64,000 nucleotides of DNA from Tilletia caries (Eukaryota > Basidiomycota > Exobasidiomycetes > Tilletiales > Tilletiaceae), in assembly GCA_032718865.1 (NCBI GenBank), contig JALUTQ010000030.1:62001-126000 (forward strand). The letters run 5' to 3'. Below the pieces are notes generated by a model. It did not search any database. It saw only the letters and a list, made by a program, of their open reading frames with translations, and was not told the DNA's origin. The translations under genes and the position numbers were made by a program. Numbering within the stretch: position 1 is the first letter of the stretch; the number at the start of each line of letters is the position of its first letter. Of this stretch, positions 33,501-44,291 are shown one piece after another.

Positions 33501-34576
33501 GTCATTGCGGGTGCCATGACCAAGCAAGTCAAGGTACGAAAACAGCACCCAGGGTTGTCCCGCGCAGAACAGAGGGAACACTCTGCTAACCACGGATCCC
33601 CAAACCTCACAGACGAACCCAGCTCAGACACCTTCGACATCTGGCTCCGCCGCCACACCAACGGGGGCACTCATGTTTGCCGTCGTTGGCGCCAAGCTGT
33701 CCGAGGGCATCAACTTCTCGGACGACCTAGCCCGCGCGGTCGTGATGGTCGGCATGCCCTTTGCAAATGCGGCGAGCCCGGAGCTGGCGGAGCGGATGAG
33801 GTGCGTTTTCTACCTCTTCAGATTCGTCGCTCTCATCTCAATCATGCTGATGCGATTTTCTGCTTTGCGTGTCGACAGGTATGTGAGGGAACTTGCGAAG
33901 ACGTCTGGCGGATTGGAGAAGAGCGCGTCCAAACTAGATGCGGTGAGTCCATGTCATCATTCTCGGCCCGGCAACAGTATCGCGGGAGGCAAAGGCACTG
34001 ATGAGCTCCCTCATCCTGCACCGGTGGAAAAGGGAAACGAGCTTTACCTGAACATGTGCATGAAGGCCGTCAACCAGTCGATCGGTATGTTCTCGCGCCT
34101 CAGATCTGTGGTCGCTTCCCGTCTCTGAATTCCATGACTCTGCCTTCTGATGCTTCCAGGTCGAGCCATCCGGCATAAGAATGACTACGTGAGCGACTCC
34201 CGAGCTTTGCTTCCCCCCCTGTAGTTCCTGTCTTCTAACATGCTATGCCGTTTCCTTTGCGCGCGCGGCATGGTAGGCTGCCCTGATCCTCCTCGACCGA
34301 CGCTACGCCCGTCCCGACATCCGGAACCGTCTTCCTGGCTGTGAGTTTCTGCCTTCCTCTCGGTCCACCCGCCCTACCCCGATTGCGTCCCTACCAAACC
34401 TTTCCGCTACAAGCCCCGAGGTTCAATCTGAGTCAAGTCGGGCTGAACAGGCTCCCTATCATCTTCATTCAGGGATCCGCAACGAAGTCAAGACGGTTGA
34501 GCAATTCGGACCTGCCATGGCCGGCTTGGGCGCCTTCTTCCGCGGGAAGAAGCAGCAACAGGCTGTCGTTGTCTGA
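30552..34576 (+). CDS. CHL1: CHL1/DDX11-type iron-sulfur DNA helicase
   Basis: Twelve exons: 30552..31019, 31083..31802, 31879..32355, 32424..32945, 33030..33353, 33441..33533, 33613..33800, 33879..33942, 34033..34084, 34160..34188, 34277..34340, 34473..34576 (1034 aa, phase-consistent). Chl1 is a 5'-3' XPD-family helicase needed for sister-chromatid cohesion. Motifs: Walker A SPTGTGKS at 52-59; [13 protein letters not shown]; four Fe-S cysteines near 323, 344, 374 and 415 ([28 protein letters not shown]); DEAH at 458-461; [81 protein letters not shown]. Asn-, Lys- and Ala-rich inserts occur in variable loops. The intron after exon 8 is uncertain: 33943..34032 could be read through in frame. 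Confidence 0.93.
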
Positions 34577-35684
34577 CCGACCTTGTCCTCCGCCTGCTCT
34601 GCCGCGTGCCTTGGACCATCAGTTGAGCGCTACATCAGACCTTCCGGCCCCCCTCACTCGCTCCGCTCCAGTCCGCGCGCCCGTCTTACCGCCTTCGTGG
34701 TTCCACAAAGCACGGTGTGCTGATAGTGCGCTCGTCCAGATGGCCGGATACGGGAGCGCTGTTCTTGGCAAGGGAGAGCTGAGGAATCTTCGTCTTCGTC
34801 GGTCAGCGCCGCATATGTTCTCGTCGGCATTGAAGAGCACGAGAGGTGGTGTACTGGCTGGGGAATTGATCACTTTGCTAGCTTCTTCCCAGTCATTATC
34901 CGCGTTCCTCGGGATCACCTCATCTTGAGGAAGGAAGACAACGCAAGCTGACTCTCTTTTCTTGCCATCCTCCTATTCGCTGACGTTCTTTCCCATCCCC
35001 CTGCTCTACCTCTGCGAATAAGCCAGAAGGCGCTTCTCTTCGACTCTCGAGCTGATCGTCCACATGCCTATACAACCAATCGGGGAAGCGTTGATCGCTT
35101 TTCGCTTCTCCCAAATCCCAATAAACATTCTCCAAACTCAACCCTCGGCTGTAGTATCAAGGCGTTCAGCATCGGACAGGGAGAGTCTACCGGAAAGGCC
35201 AGCCCTCCAGCGTGCGCCTGGAACAGGTCTGGACCAACGGGCAGGACAACATGTTACATGAAGCCGCCGAACTTCCCATATTCCATTCAAGCTCTCGACT
35301 CTCGGCGGCTTGGCCTCATGCCCTCATCAACTGGATGGGGCCCACGCCCAGGGCAGGACATACGAAAGTGCGCAGCGGACAGCGCCAAGCCGTAACGTTA
35401 CGGAGTTCCAAGGTCGGCGCAGTAAGTTGTCACTAATGTCACTTATCACCCTCTCAACATCCTCCTCATGACAGAGCTCGAGGGCTGAATACTGAATACT
35501 CACTTGTCTCCCTCATCTTTTGCCAATCTCGCCGCAGCTCGTCCCCGCGTACAAACCATATATAAAGAAGCCCGTCTCTCCTTCTTTCCCCTTCCTCGTC
35601 ACCCAAGCATAAGTCAAGTGTCAACATCCTTCCCGACTGTGCAGACCCAACCATCCCCCTTTCTTCCACACAAGTCTTACCAAC
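34577..35684. other. Intergenic region with a TATA box for the next gene
   Basis: 1.1 kb without a recognisable gene. TATATAAA at 35559-35566, about 120 bp upstream of the next ATG, followed by a C/T-rich leader, marks a strong core promoter. Confidence 0.5.
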
Positions 35685-36437
35685 ATGGTCCACCTCCGCA
35701 CACTCACCACCATCTTCCTCTCCTCGCTGGTTGCGTTCACCACGGCCGACATTTTCAAATGGTCCGACAGGTCCGCCCTTTTGAATTCGGCAAACGAGGT
35801 TAGCAGATCTTATGAAGCACTCTATGTTCTGCTTGATCGTCTGGCTTCTTACGAAACCCCGAGGAGTGCGTGGGATGAAGCTAAAGGCCTCGCAGTCGTT
35901 AGGGTTGAAATCCAGGCCATCACCAGTGCTATGGACAAGTACGTACATGTGTTCTTCCGTCCTAACTCCTGCTTATAAGAGAAAACATCAACTAAGTCAT
36001 TTCCCCCTTCTTTTCCCTCAGCGAGCTTGACTTGGTTGACGGTCCGAAGAAGGTCGATCACTGGGACAAAAAAAGTCTGGACGACCTTTATGGCATAATG
36101 AAGACGACTTACGGACCTGACGGGTGGGCGCAAAAAGCCTGCAAGCAGCTTGCGAATGCAGGCCACGCCATAAAGGTCAGTTTGATCCGCCTCTGTTGAC
36201 GTGTACCATCTCCTTCTTGTCCCTTATCTTAATCTCTGTCTACCACAGGAACTTGGGCATGCCAAGGCAATCGAGACCGACTTCAAGCATGTCGTGTATG
36301 CTCATAAGGTGTTGGTGGAGGCCACCGCCAAATTCGGGGATTCCCGCTTCCCCAAGGTGGTTCAGCAGGCGAGCTGGGCGATTAATTTTGCCTACGCCAG
36401 CGTTATTCCATCGCGACGTGCTTCCCCGACGTCTTAG
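35685..36437 (+). CDS. Small secreted helical protein, possibly HsbA-like
   Basis: Exons 35685..35938, 36022..36175 and 36249..36437, 198 aa. The N-terminus MVHLRTLTTIFLSSLVAFTT is a clear signal peptide cut near Ala-Asp. The mature protein is predominantly amphipathic helix (SRSYEALYVLLDRLASYE, AKGLAVVRVEIQAITSAMD, LDDLYGIMKTTYG, HVVYAHKVLVEATAKFG), with one cysteine. A four-helix-bundle secreted protein such as the hydrophobic-surface-binding HsbA family is the best guess, but key residues cannot be verified by eye. A consensus TATA box suggests strong or inducible expression. Could alternatively be a lineage-specific secreted protein. Confidence 0.75.
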
Positions 36438-36885
36438 CTCTGTCTTGCGGTCGAACTCGCTCCCTCCGAACAGCATTGCGACGGCCTCAATTCATGCCGA
36501 CTCCCCAGCTCTCTCTCTCTTTTCTCTCTCTCTTTCTTTCGACCCACTCCCGCCTCCTGTTCTCTAGTTACTACGATTGCAACGCGCTCGCGTATTGATT
36601 CTCCAGCATCCTGCGTTGATGTATGCATTGCGTCGCTTGATGTTCTGCGGTCCGAAGCGGTTAGTAACCCGAATTCCCCAAGGCTGACGATCCTCATGCA
36701 GCCTCGTAGACGTAACTCGAGATGGTTCACCCATGCCACACAGATCAGTACGCAATGGTCCTCCCCCCCCATGATCTTTCCTTGGGGGGTTATAACGGAG
36801 GTATGTCTATTGTCTTTCTGGCTATGAACGATGAACGATGAACGATGAACGACGAACGTCGACCACCGAGAATAACTTCATTGCT
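36438..36885. other. Convergent 3' spacer
   Basis: 448 bp between two gene ends. It has (CT)n tracts after 36500 and a short ACGATGA tandem repeat near 36825-36850; nothing else is seen. Confidence 0.4.
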
Positions 36886-38831
36886 TCAGTGCAGGCCCAA
36901 GGAGTCGAGCTTAGCACAGGTGGCGCTCCGGCGGAGGAGGTATGCAGCGAACAAGTCGTCGCCACACGGCCGAGCGGGAAGCAGATGCCGGCAGAAGGTG
37001 TTGGTAGTTGGCCAAATCGTTTCGAGCTTAGGCGAAGGCAGGAAGTCGCTCCATCGGAAGTCTTTTGGCGGTTCAGACGATACGCCGAGCCCGATGAGGT
37101 AGTCGATCAGGTCTGGGTCCAAAGTCGCCACTGCGAGAGCAAAGATGGGTACCGGCTGCCCATGCACCCGCTTGAAGGTTTCCGAGCTTTCTCTCTCCCT
37201 CGTTTCCGCACTTTCGCCGTTCTCCCGTGCTTGCTCCTCGTACTTTTGCGCGGTGCGTCGAGCCACTGCTTGGGCCAGGTGCGTCAGTGGAGCCTGAAGA
37301 CGAGGGACGTCCGCATAGGGCTTGGGCAGCAGTCTGGCGTTGACGATGTCCACGCCGCGATCCTTCAGTCCTTGAACGAGTGGCAGTGCCTCAGAGAACG
37401 CGGAGCACAGCTCGGATTCGACGATGCGTGCGGCAAGGGAGCCTCCGTTTGAATTTTGAGAAGGATGAAAGGGAACCTCTTGAGCGATATCGATTTTGCT
37501 CGCATCGAACAGCTTCAGAGCGACGCGGGCTGGTACACTGAAATGGCCTGTGTACCATAGCTCTGGCAGCAGCTTGACCTCGGCACCCCCATCGAGCAGC
37601 GCGTCCAGCGTCTTTTCCCACTCGGCGATGTTACCGTACGCGATGTCGTCATTGGTCGGATGTGTCGGCAAGGTGGTACCCTCGGACGCGACCGCCTTGA
37701 CCAGGCGCGATCCGGTGAAGTCCCACGAGTAGTCGCCAGAAGAGAATGGGTTTTCGAAGGGAGGCTGTCCACTGCTGATGATGATCTTGCGTGGATGGCC
37801 GACGCCGCGCCAGAACGGGTGAACGCTGTCCATGACGAACCGCGAGCCGAGTCGTGGCTGCGGGAGGCCCCATGTAATCCTTGGGTCAGAAGACGCTGGA
37901 ACCGGTTCTTCTCGCAATGGAGCTTCTCCAGACAAGTGCGGCATCACGGCCTGTAAGAAGGTGTGATTCCAAGCGAGGGAAGCCCAGTCGAGGCTGTTGC
38001 CATGCCAGTCCAATATGTCCCTACGAGGGTTGGCGGCCGACATCAGGAGGGGATCGGCACCATTGTCGAGCAGAACCTTGACACATCCTTGAAGGGCAGT
38101 GGCTGAAACTCGACCGGTGCGAACGGGTTCCGCCGAGTGGAAGGCGAGGTACATGATCGGGCTCCATCCTTGACGGTCGAGCATGTCCACCTGAGCACCA
38201 GTCTTGATCAGCAATTCGAGAACGTCGGCTTGGCATGTTGCTGCGGCGATGTGCACGGCAGCCTCGCCCGTTTCAGGATGCGACGTGCTGAGATGGGCCA
38301 TCTTGCTGTCTGACGTGCTACCGTCCAACAAAGCGCGGACGGCTTCAATATCCCCCTTCTCCACGGCAGATGACAAGGGAAGGCCGGAGTTGCGGCGTGC
38401 CAACCACGCAAGCTTGCCGAATTCGCCGTACGGATCTTGAAATAGGTCGTCCGGGTAGCTGGGCTCTTCAAAAAGGTCACCCGTTCCGTCCTCGTCACGG
38501 GAATCCCAGGGGTCGTATGGGTCGCCAACCTTGCGAATTCCACCATAGCTATGAGCGTGCGGCTGAATGATTTGCTATGAGGGGAAGAGGTCCGAAGAGC
38601 AGATAGAAGTTGTCAGATCCATCTAACTTTGGAGTTACTCTCCGTCGCTCGACTCACCATGCCGTTGGCCAACCGCGGCTCGTACCATGCCAATGGTGGA
38701 GGACCATCCGGGTCTGCGTCCTTGGGGAATTCTACAGCTGGTCTGTAATCCTGATACATGAATCTTGACATCTTCTTTAAACCTTGCACCGGGTATGGAC
38801 CCGGAGAACGAAGTTGGTACTTGGTGGACAT
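36886..38831 (-). CDS. Ankyrin-repeat protein
   Basis: Coding join complement(36886..38562, 38658..38831), 616 aa. The start at 38831 (MSTKYQLRSPGPYPVQGLKK) is the first ATG, and the first intron (gtgagt...cattcag) is in phase 0. Residues 1-110 are rich in Pro, Asp, Gly and Tyr (PPPLAWYEPRLANGM, VGDPYDPWDSRDEDGTGD) and of unknown nature. Ankyrin repeats follow: LPLSSAVEKGDIEAVRALLD, GEAAVHIAAATCQADVLELL, GAQVDMLDRQGWSPIMYLAF, and the later CVKVLLDNGADPLL. The rest is helical with degenerate repeats (TLDALLDGGAEVKLLPEL, LDPDLIDYLIGLGV). Ankyrin repeats mediate protein binding; the partner is unknown. No membrane segments. Confidence 0.8.
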
Positions 38832-40053
38832 CAATAGCGAGTAAAAGTTGAGTGTGGCCTACATGTCGGCCACGCGCTATAAATTTCCTTGTCCGCATGC
38901 CACGTGGTCGACCATCTTCCCTTTGTTTACGTTCTTCGGTCAACCCCTACACTGCGGGCAAATTCTAGCGTTAGAGTAACGCTAGCCGAAACTTCTCAGA
39001 GTGCTACGAGACCCCTGTAGGAGGTGGGCTCATGAGTTTTCCTGAGGGCTTAGAGCATAAATGGGAGCCACTAGGAGGATTCCCCTCTGAGGCCCTCCCG
39101 AGTGGTGGATCCAGAGGGACTCAGGAAGGTTGCTTACATAAGCCCCGATCCCAGAGGAGCTAAAATTGAATTTCAAAAAATAAAAATTCCGCATGCGGGA
39201 ATGGATCACACGACTGGCCACCACACCCACTTCCACACATAATACTACGAGGTGGAGGACGAAAGTCTTCGAATGATTTCTGAAATACTTAGTGTTTACA
39301 CTCAGAATCTTCAAACTTGGCTCTCAATTGAAGTCCACAACCAGTCAAACAACTTGTGAGCTGAAAGGTGGTAAGCATAGAACACATGAATAGGCACCTT
39401 TTTGCTCTTCAGAGCTGACTGCTTTTTGTCTGCGAATGGGTACGTGAGCAAAGTGTGAAAATTCCGAGATTTTTATTCAATTAGTAAATTATTAAGTGAT
39501 TTCATTTTGCTCCTAACCCTATTGAGAGTCGTCTTTTTCCCAGACAGAAACCGGTCCGACAACTTAAGAACAAAAGTTGCTCAAGTACACGCTGTATGAT
39601 TTCCAGCTTTCCGCTCGCAAGTTGTTGTATTGGTTGTGGACTTCCTTTGAGAGCTCCGAAGGAGCGATTTGAGTGTAAACACTAAGTAAAATTGAGGTGC
39701 GTTCGAAGACTTTCGTCCTCCACCTCGTACCACCTATACTATCAGCGTTTGATACAGAAATCACTCTATTTGTTACAATGTATACCAAAACATATTTTTG
39801 TTGTCGACGATAAATGGCATTCTGTCGCGCTGAGCTGGTGCAGTGGATGAAGATTTGACGACGGCGCGCAACAGCACTCTTTTACTATGCACAGTTATGA
39901 AGATATGAAATTTACTCCTAGCCACTCATGACCTTGAGACTCCAGTGTGACTCCTAGGCCTCGTTTCCCTAGGGCTCCGGGGCGTTTTTCTGTAGTCTTT
40001 GTAGTGCCTTGCGGCTCTAGCATCTCGGGAGTCCCCGACTTCATTTGGCGGTG
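38832..40053. other. Repeat-bearing intergenic region
   Basis: More AT-rich than its surroundings. A short perfect hairpin (CTAGCGTTAGAGTAACGCTAG) lies near 38967-38988, with the foldback repeat at 39246-39729. No gene is seen. Confidence 0.45.
39246..39729. repeat. Foldback element: long imperfect inverted repeat
   Basis: The left arm (about 39246-39375) and right arm (about 39600-39729) are inverted copies. Outermost TACGAGGTGGAGGACGAAAG pairs with CTTTCGTCCTCCACCTCGTA; further in, ACTTAGTGTTTACACTCA, GAAGTCCACAACCA and AACAACTTG are shared. By eye the arms are roughly 75-85% identical over about 130 bp, around a 220-bp AT-rich loop. No coding capacity; probably a MITE or foldback transposon remnant. 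Confidence 0.7.
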
Positions 40054-40711
40054 TAGTCTGGTCACACCAGACCGTCGACGCACGTGATGACAGGACAGAT
40101 CCCGTGGTGACGGTCTGGACGCATTCGACCCGTTTTACTACTTAGTAAGTGGCCCGCTTTTTTACTAAGTGAGTTTTGAAATGAGACAAACGTCCTTTTG
40201 CTACCTCGACAAGCTGGAAACAGCGTGCACGGGCCACCGTACACCCATTTTTTTCACCTCATCTCTGTGCAGATGGGCGTCTGACACGGTCCACGCGACG
40301 CGAAGCTGCCCGCCGCCAACCTGCGCTGCCCAGTACTTATCCCTGGTAAAAGCGCTCCAGGAGGTTTCCACGTGGAAAAAAAATTGACTTTTTCTTTTTC
40401 TCCCCTCACCTGCTATGGACGCAAAGCAACACCACCAGCCCTGCTACTTATCGAACAGAGATCCGAAGCCTGGAGATGATTCTTACTGTGCCTGGCTATG
40501 CTCTTGCGCATTTTTGTGTGCGTGCGTCTGTGTCAAGTGATGCGGTTGGTGTGCAAAGTTGGGCTTCAAGTGGGGTTGACTGCAAAAATTGCGAGCACTT
40601 ACTATCAAAATCGGGTCGAATGCGGCCAGACCGCCACCGCGGCGACAGTTCTGATATGTAAGCGCGTGGAGGTGACTCTTTGATCACCGCCGGTCTGGTG
40701 TGATCAGACTA
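40054..40711. mobile_element. Non-autonomous 658-bp relative of the DUF6589/RecQ element
   Basis: Ends are TAGTCTGGTCACACCAGACC (left) and its near-perfect inverse, TAGTCTGATCACACCAGACC (right, minus strand). Each end also has the inner block GGTCTGG-CGCATTCGACCCG about 65 bp further in. The left end agrees almost base for base with the right end of the 7-kb element at 58.5 kb, including CACGTGATGACAGGACAG. The interior has no gene. The flanking 10-mers differ (TTTGGCGGTG versus GGTCAACCCC), so no target-site duplication remains. Confidence 0.75.
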
Positions 40712-41386
40712 GGTCAACCCCAAGCAACGCAGCGCACAACGCAACGCAACTCGATTGTAACACCTCATCAACGCATCGGCAGTGGAAAAACGATCCATAT
40801 TCCGCTGGAGCTGTTCATATCCAGACATTTAAGTCTGGAGCAGTCGGCTTTCAAGAGGCCATCGAGGAAACGGTGAGTATAGGATCACATCCCGTCGAAT
40901 GAGTGCTGGCAGAATGCTTGCTGATCTCGATTGTCGATGGTGTGCATCTCTATGTCTGTGAAAAGCGTTCTCATCACAAGAAAGGGAACCTTTTCCGATC
41001 AGCGTCCAGCCAGATCGTTTTTTAAAACCTCGAGTAATGGCCTGCACTCTGCCATAGAGACGGATTCGTCTTCGTGTCGGGTGAGTGTGTCTTTTCTCGC
41101 ATCACTTCTGATTACAATTCAATCCAGCACCTGACCTCCGCTTCTACTTTTACTGATAGCTGGTCAGCTTCTGGAAGACTACGCTGAATCACCGTCCCAT
41201 CCACGTCGAGATCGCAACGCTTCCTTGGTACGAGTCTTGAAGCGACTAAGCACACCTCTTCACCGTTCACACGCATCTCATCAACTTTTGCCTGTTCTCC
41301 TTCCAGCACCATCATCCAAATTGTTCAGCACCAATTTTTCCAGCCTTGCCGCTTCTTCGAAGAAGAAAACTTTCGCCACGCACAAC
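40712..41386. other. Intergenic region upstream of a broken gene
   Basis: 675 bp. GCAACGCAAC-type short repeats occur near 40720-40750. The last 160 bp (from about 41225) are open in frame with the following pseudogene but lack an ATG. Confidence 0.35.
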
Positions 41387-42478
41387 ATGTCACTTATCCC
41401 ATTCAAACGGACCCGCAGCGACGCCATACATGTCATTTTCGATGATTTCGCCATCTTTTCCGGACACAGCAGACCGCGCATGCACTTGTCTATGTATGAA
41501 TTGTTCGGGGAAGAGAACAAAGCCCTTGTCAACATCATCAACACTCAGCCGCAGATCAACCCCCCCCCCCCCCCCCTGGCATAGTCGTTAACGTCGATCC
41601 AGCCCTCATCGAGGAAGTGCGGACGCGGGTCGCTTCGAAGAAACAGGCCGCCGGCAATCGCCTCGATCGCACCGACAACGACCTCGCCTGGGGCGAACCT
41701 GGTTGGAAACGCCATGCGCTTGATGAAGACTTCCTCCGTGAACATGTCTGGAGCAGCACTCTGAAACCCTTCAGCTTCAAACAAGACCTCGTCTACGTCA
41801 AACGGGACGACCTGCTGTCGTAGATCAACGTACTTCCGTTCGAGGCAAAGGCAGCCAAAGACCTCTACTCGCCTCCAGATGCATTCTTCGGCCTCCGTCT
41901 GAGCCCCGAGCATCGACGTCTCATCCGAGACATCGAAATCGATGTCCGTCTCAACTTCAAATCTTCACGTTCCTCGGGCATCAATCCAAGCCACGCGATC
42001 GACCCGGACTTCCTGCTCCTCATGGTCTACTTCTCTCGAAAAAACCTGGAGAATCCCATGATGAAGCTGCCGCCAGATTCCTCAGTATTCATGGAACCCA
42101 CCTGCCTTGCTGTGTACTCAAGCAGGAAAAAAGCCAAGACCGCTGGAAAGGAGCAGCCACCTCCTCCTCCGCTGCTGATTGCCAGCTTCAGCGACAACTA
42201 CCTGGATATTGGCGGCATAAAATACGTGATGGACATGGACGAGCTGGATGAAAACCGGGGCCGAGTCTTTGTGAGTCTTCACTCTTCAGCTTCAGTTCTC
42301 GCATCATCTATCCAAGATCTCTGACCCACGTCTCTGTCCGCCACAGCGGGATTGTCAAGTCACGAGTAAGAACGTCAGCGACAACTTTGAGGCGCAGCCT
42401 CTCATCGAAGTGTGGAGGCAACGCCACTTTGCTGTCGAGAATCTCAAGGCATACCTCGATGCCATCGCTTCGCTGTGA
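41387..42478 (+). pseudogene. Broken gene of unknown family with poly-C frameshift and nonsense codon
   Basis: Protein-like sequence starts at MSLIPFKRTRSDAIHVIFDD (41387) and runs through three lesions or junctions. First, a run of 17 C bases (41560-41576) after INTQPQIN forces a frame change to VVNVDPALIEEVRTR. Second, an in-frame TAG at 41821-41823 interrupts KRDDLLS / INVLPFEAKAAKDLY. Third, a normal-looking intron at 42271..42346 joins DELDENRGRVF to RDCQVTSKNVSDNF, ending at TGA 42476-42478. The reading is otherwise continuous for about 340 residues, so this was a gene recently. No family is recognised. It lies beside transposon debris and could be element cargo. Confidence 0.6.
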
Positions 42479-44291
42479 AGTCATACCATTATGCCAATCC
42501 ACAGCATTATCCAAGGATGACCTTTGGCTGCCCACCCCCACCTCGAGCTCCTCATCTGTGACATCTCTTCTAACCCTGCACAGAGTTTGACCCGGAGAGC
42601 GAAGATGGTGGACGGCAACAACAATTCCGACGCCGATCCTCCTTCCACATCCCGGTCCGAATCCCTGAAGCTCGTCTCTGCCAGTATGCAGGAGCTCGTA
42701 CTTCTTTCTTCGTTGATGCGGAAAGGGCCAATAGAGACTGACACTGTCATGGCTGACTTCTATGATTCTATACCCAGTTCTAGGTCCACGGCTTTCCCTT
42801 CCCACTCTCTTCCTTTTTCATGGTCTTCCCTGTCTTTTCTAGTCGTTTCCCTCAGTGTCAACGGCCTGCACTGCGCAGTCAATCAGGCGCGATCGGAAGC
42901 GGTGCGAGCCTCACGTCTCTTTGAGCCTTCCGCGGACCGCAAAATCGATTTCAAACTCGCCAATGTCTGTTGCAAGGAGTTCCCGACCCATGGACTGTCT
43001 GTATCCGGAAGGTATCCGGTTCGCACAGCCATGGTCGCCGGACTTATACCCGACTCAGAGGCTTCGAGATGCACTGAGAACACTTGGATCGAGTAGTGCT
43101 TCCCCGGCAACGTCGTGCCCCCCCTTGGCCTTGGCTTCTCCCAACTTCCTCCCGCCCAAACGCGTGGGAAGAGGCGGTGCGTCGAAGACGTCCCTCGCTC
43201 ATCAGAAAGACGGTCGCATAGCGAGGAGGGCGTAAGTTGCGCCGCCGGATTCGCTCCGTTCGGAAGAGGGCTTGGACGGACGCGGTGCTGCTGGACTCTG
43301 CGAAAGGAGTAGAAAGGGGAGGTAGAAAGGAGTGAAGAAGCGATGAGCCACAACGCCGTGAGACCTGCGAGCGATGGATCCGCCCACTAGTATCCGTGCG
43401 GAGGCCGGACTGAGGATCTCGTGATTGCCAGATTGAACTATTGGAAGGACGAGTGAGAGAAGTCAACGGGGACATTTCAAGCACCACAGCCGACCTGCTT
43501 GATTCGGCGGCGACGTTTGGGGTCGTAGTTGTTGACGAGTACATAGGTCAGCGGACTGGAAAGGAGAGCAATGAGCTGATGATCATCTGGGAGAAGTGTC
43601 AGATATATGCAGTTCACGACACTGGTTGGATATGGCGGAAAGTGAACAAAGAAGGCAAGAGAGAAGAGAGACAAGCGGAGGGAATCACTGTTAACGTTGG
43701 TCAGGACATCTCAGAGCACCTCAGTCATTTTTCTCCGGCTGCCATAGGGATGATCGACCCAGAACGCCCGGTCGAAGAGCCGAAGTGGGGAGACCCAATG
43801 CGTGATGAAGGGGAAACGATGTTCAGATTTGACCTTTGGCAGTTAGATGTTGAGAGGTTGAATTGTGGCAAGACGAATGAGCGACGAGCGATGAAGGCGA
43901 TTTGAATTTAGTTTGGTTTCTTCTGACGAGCCGAGGCGAAGGAGGGAGTTCGAAAGCGAGCAGGAAAAAGGAATAGCGGCGCCTCGTCGCTGGGTGGGTT
44001 CGGCCTATTGTACAACAGGAGTGTAGGTGTGGTTGAGAGGAATGTCGGAACGATGTTCGTCGAAAAAAAGAAGCCTCGCCAGGAACGTGACCCCAACGCC
44101 AACCCGCTCACTTGGTCGTAGTAAGCTCCATGATCGATTGGCGATAGGTGATAGATCGAATGCTCGTAAAGAGAGTCCAGTTAGGCCGCACATGACTTGA
44201 GAGTAGACGGGGGATGAAATAACGGCCGTTAGAAGGAAGCGAGAATGTCGAATATGTTTCCCGAACGAAAGAGGGGAAGGAGATACCCCCA
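42479..44291. other. Region of unresolved coding-like fragments
   Basis: Plus-strand frames here look partly protein-like but lack ATG starts and complete structure. One begins near 42590 behind an acceptor-like CTGCACAG and contains MQELVLLSSLMRKG. Another, from about 43430 behind GATTGCCAG to TGA at 43905, contains VVVVDEYIGQRTGKESNELM and IIWEKCQIYAVHDTGWIW. I cannot join them into one gene or name a family. They may be remnants downstream of the preceding pseudogene. Confidence 0.35.
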
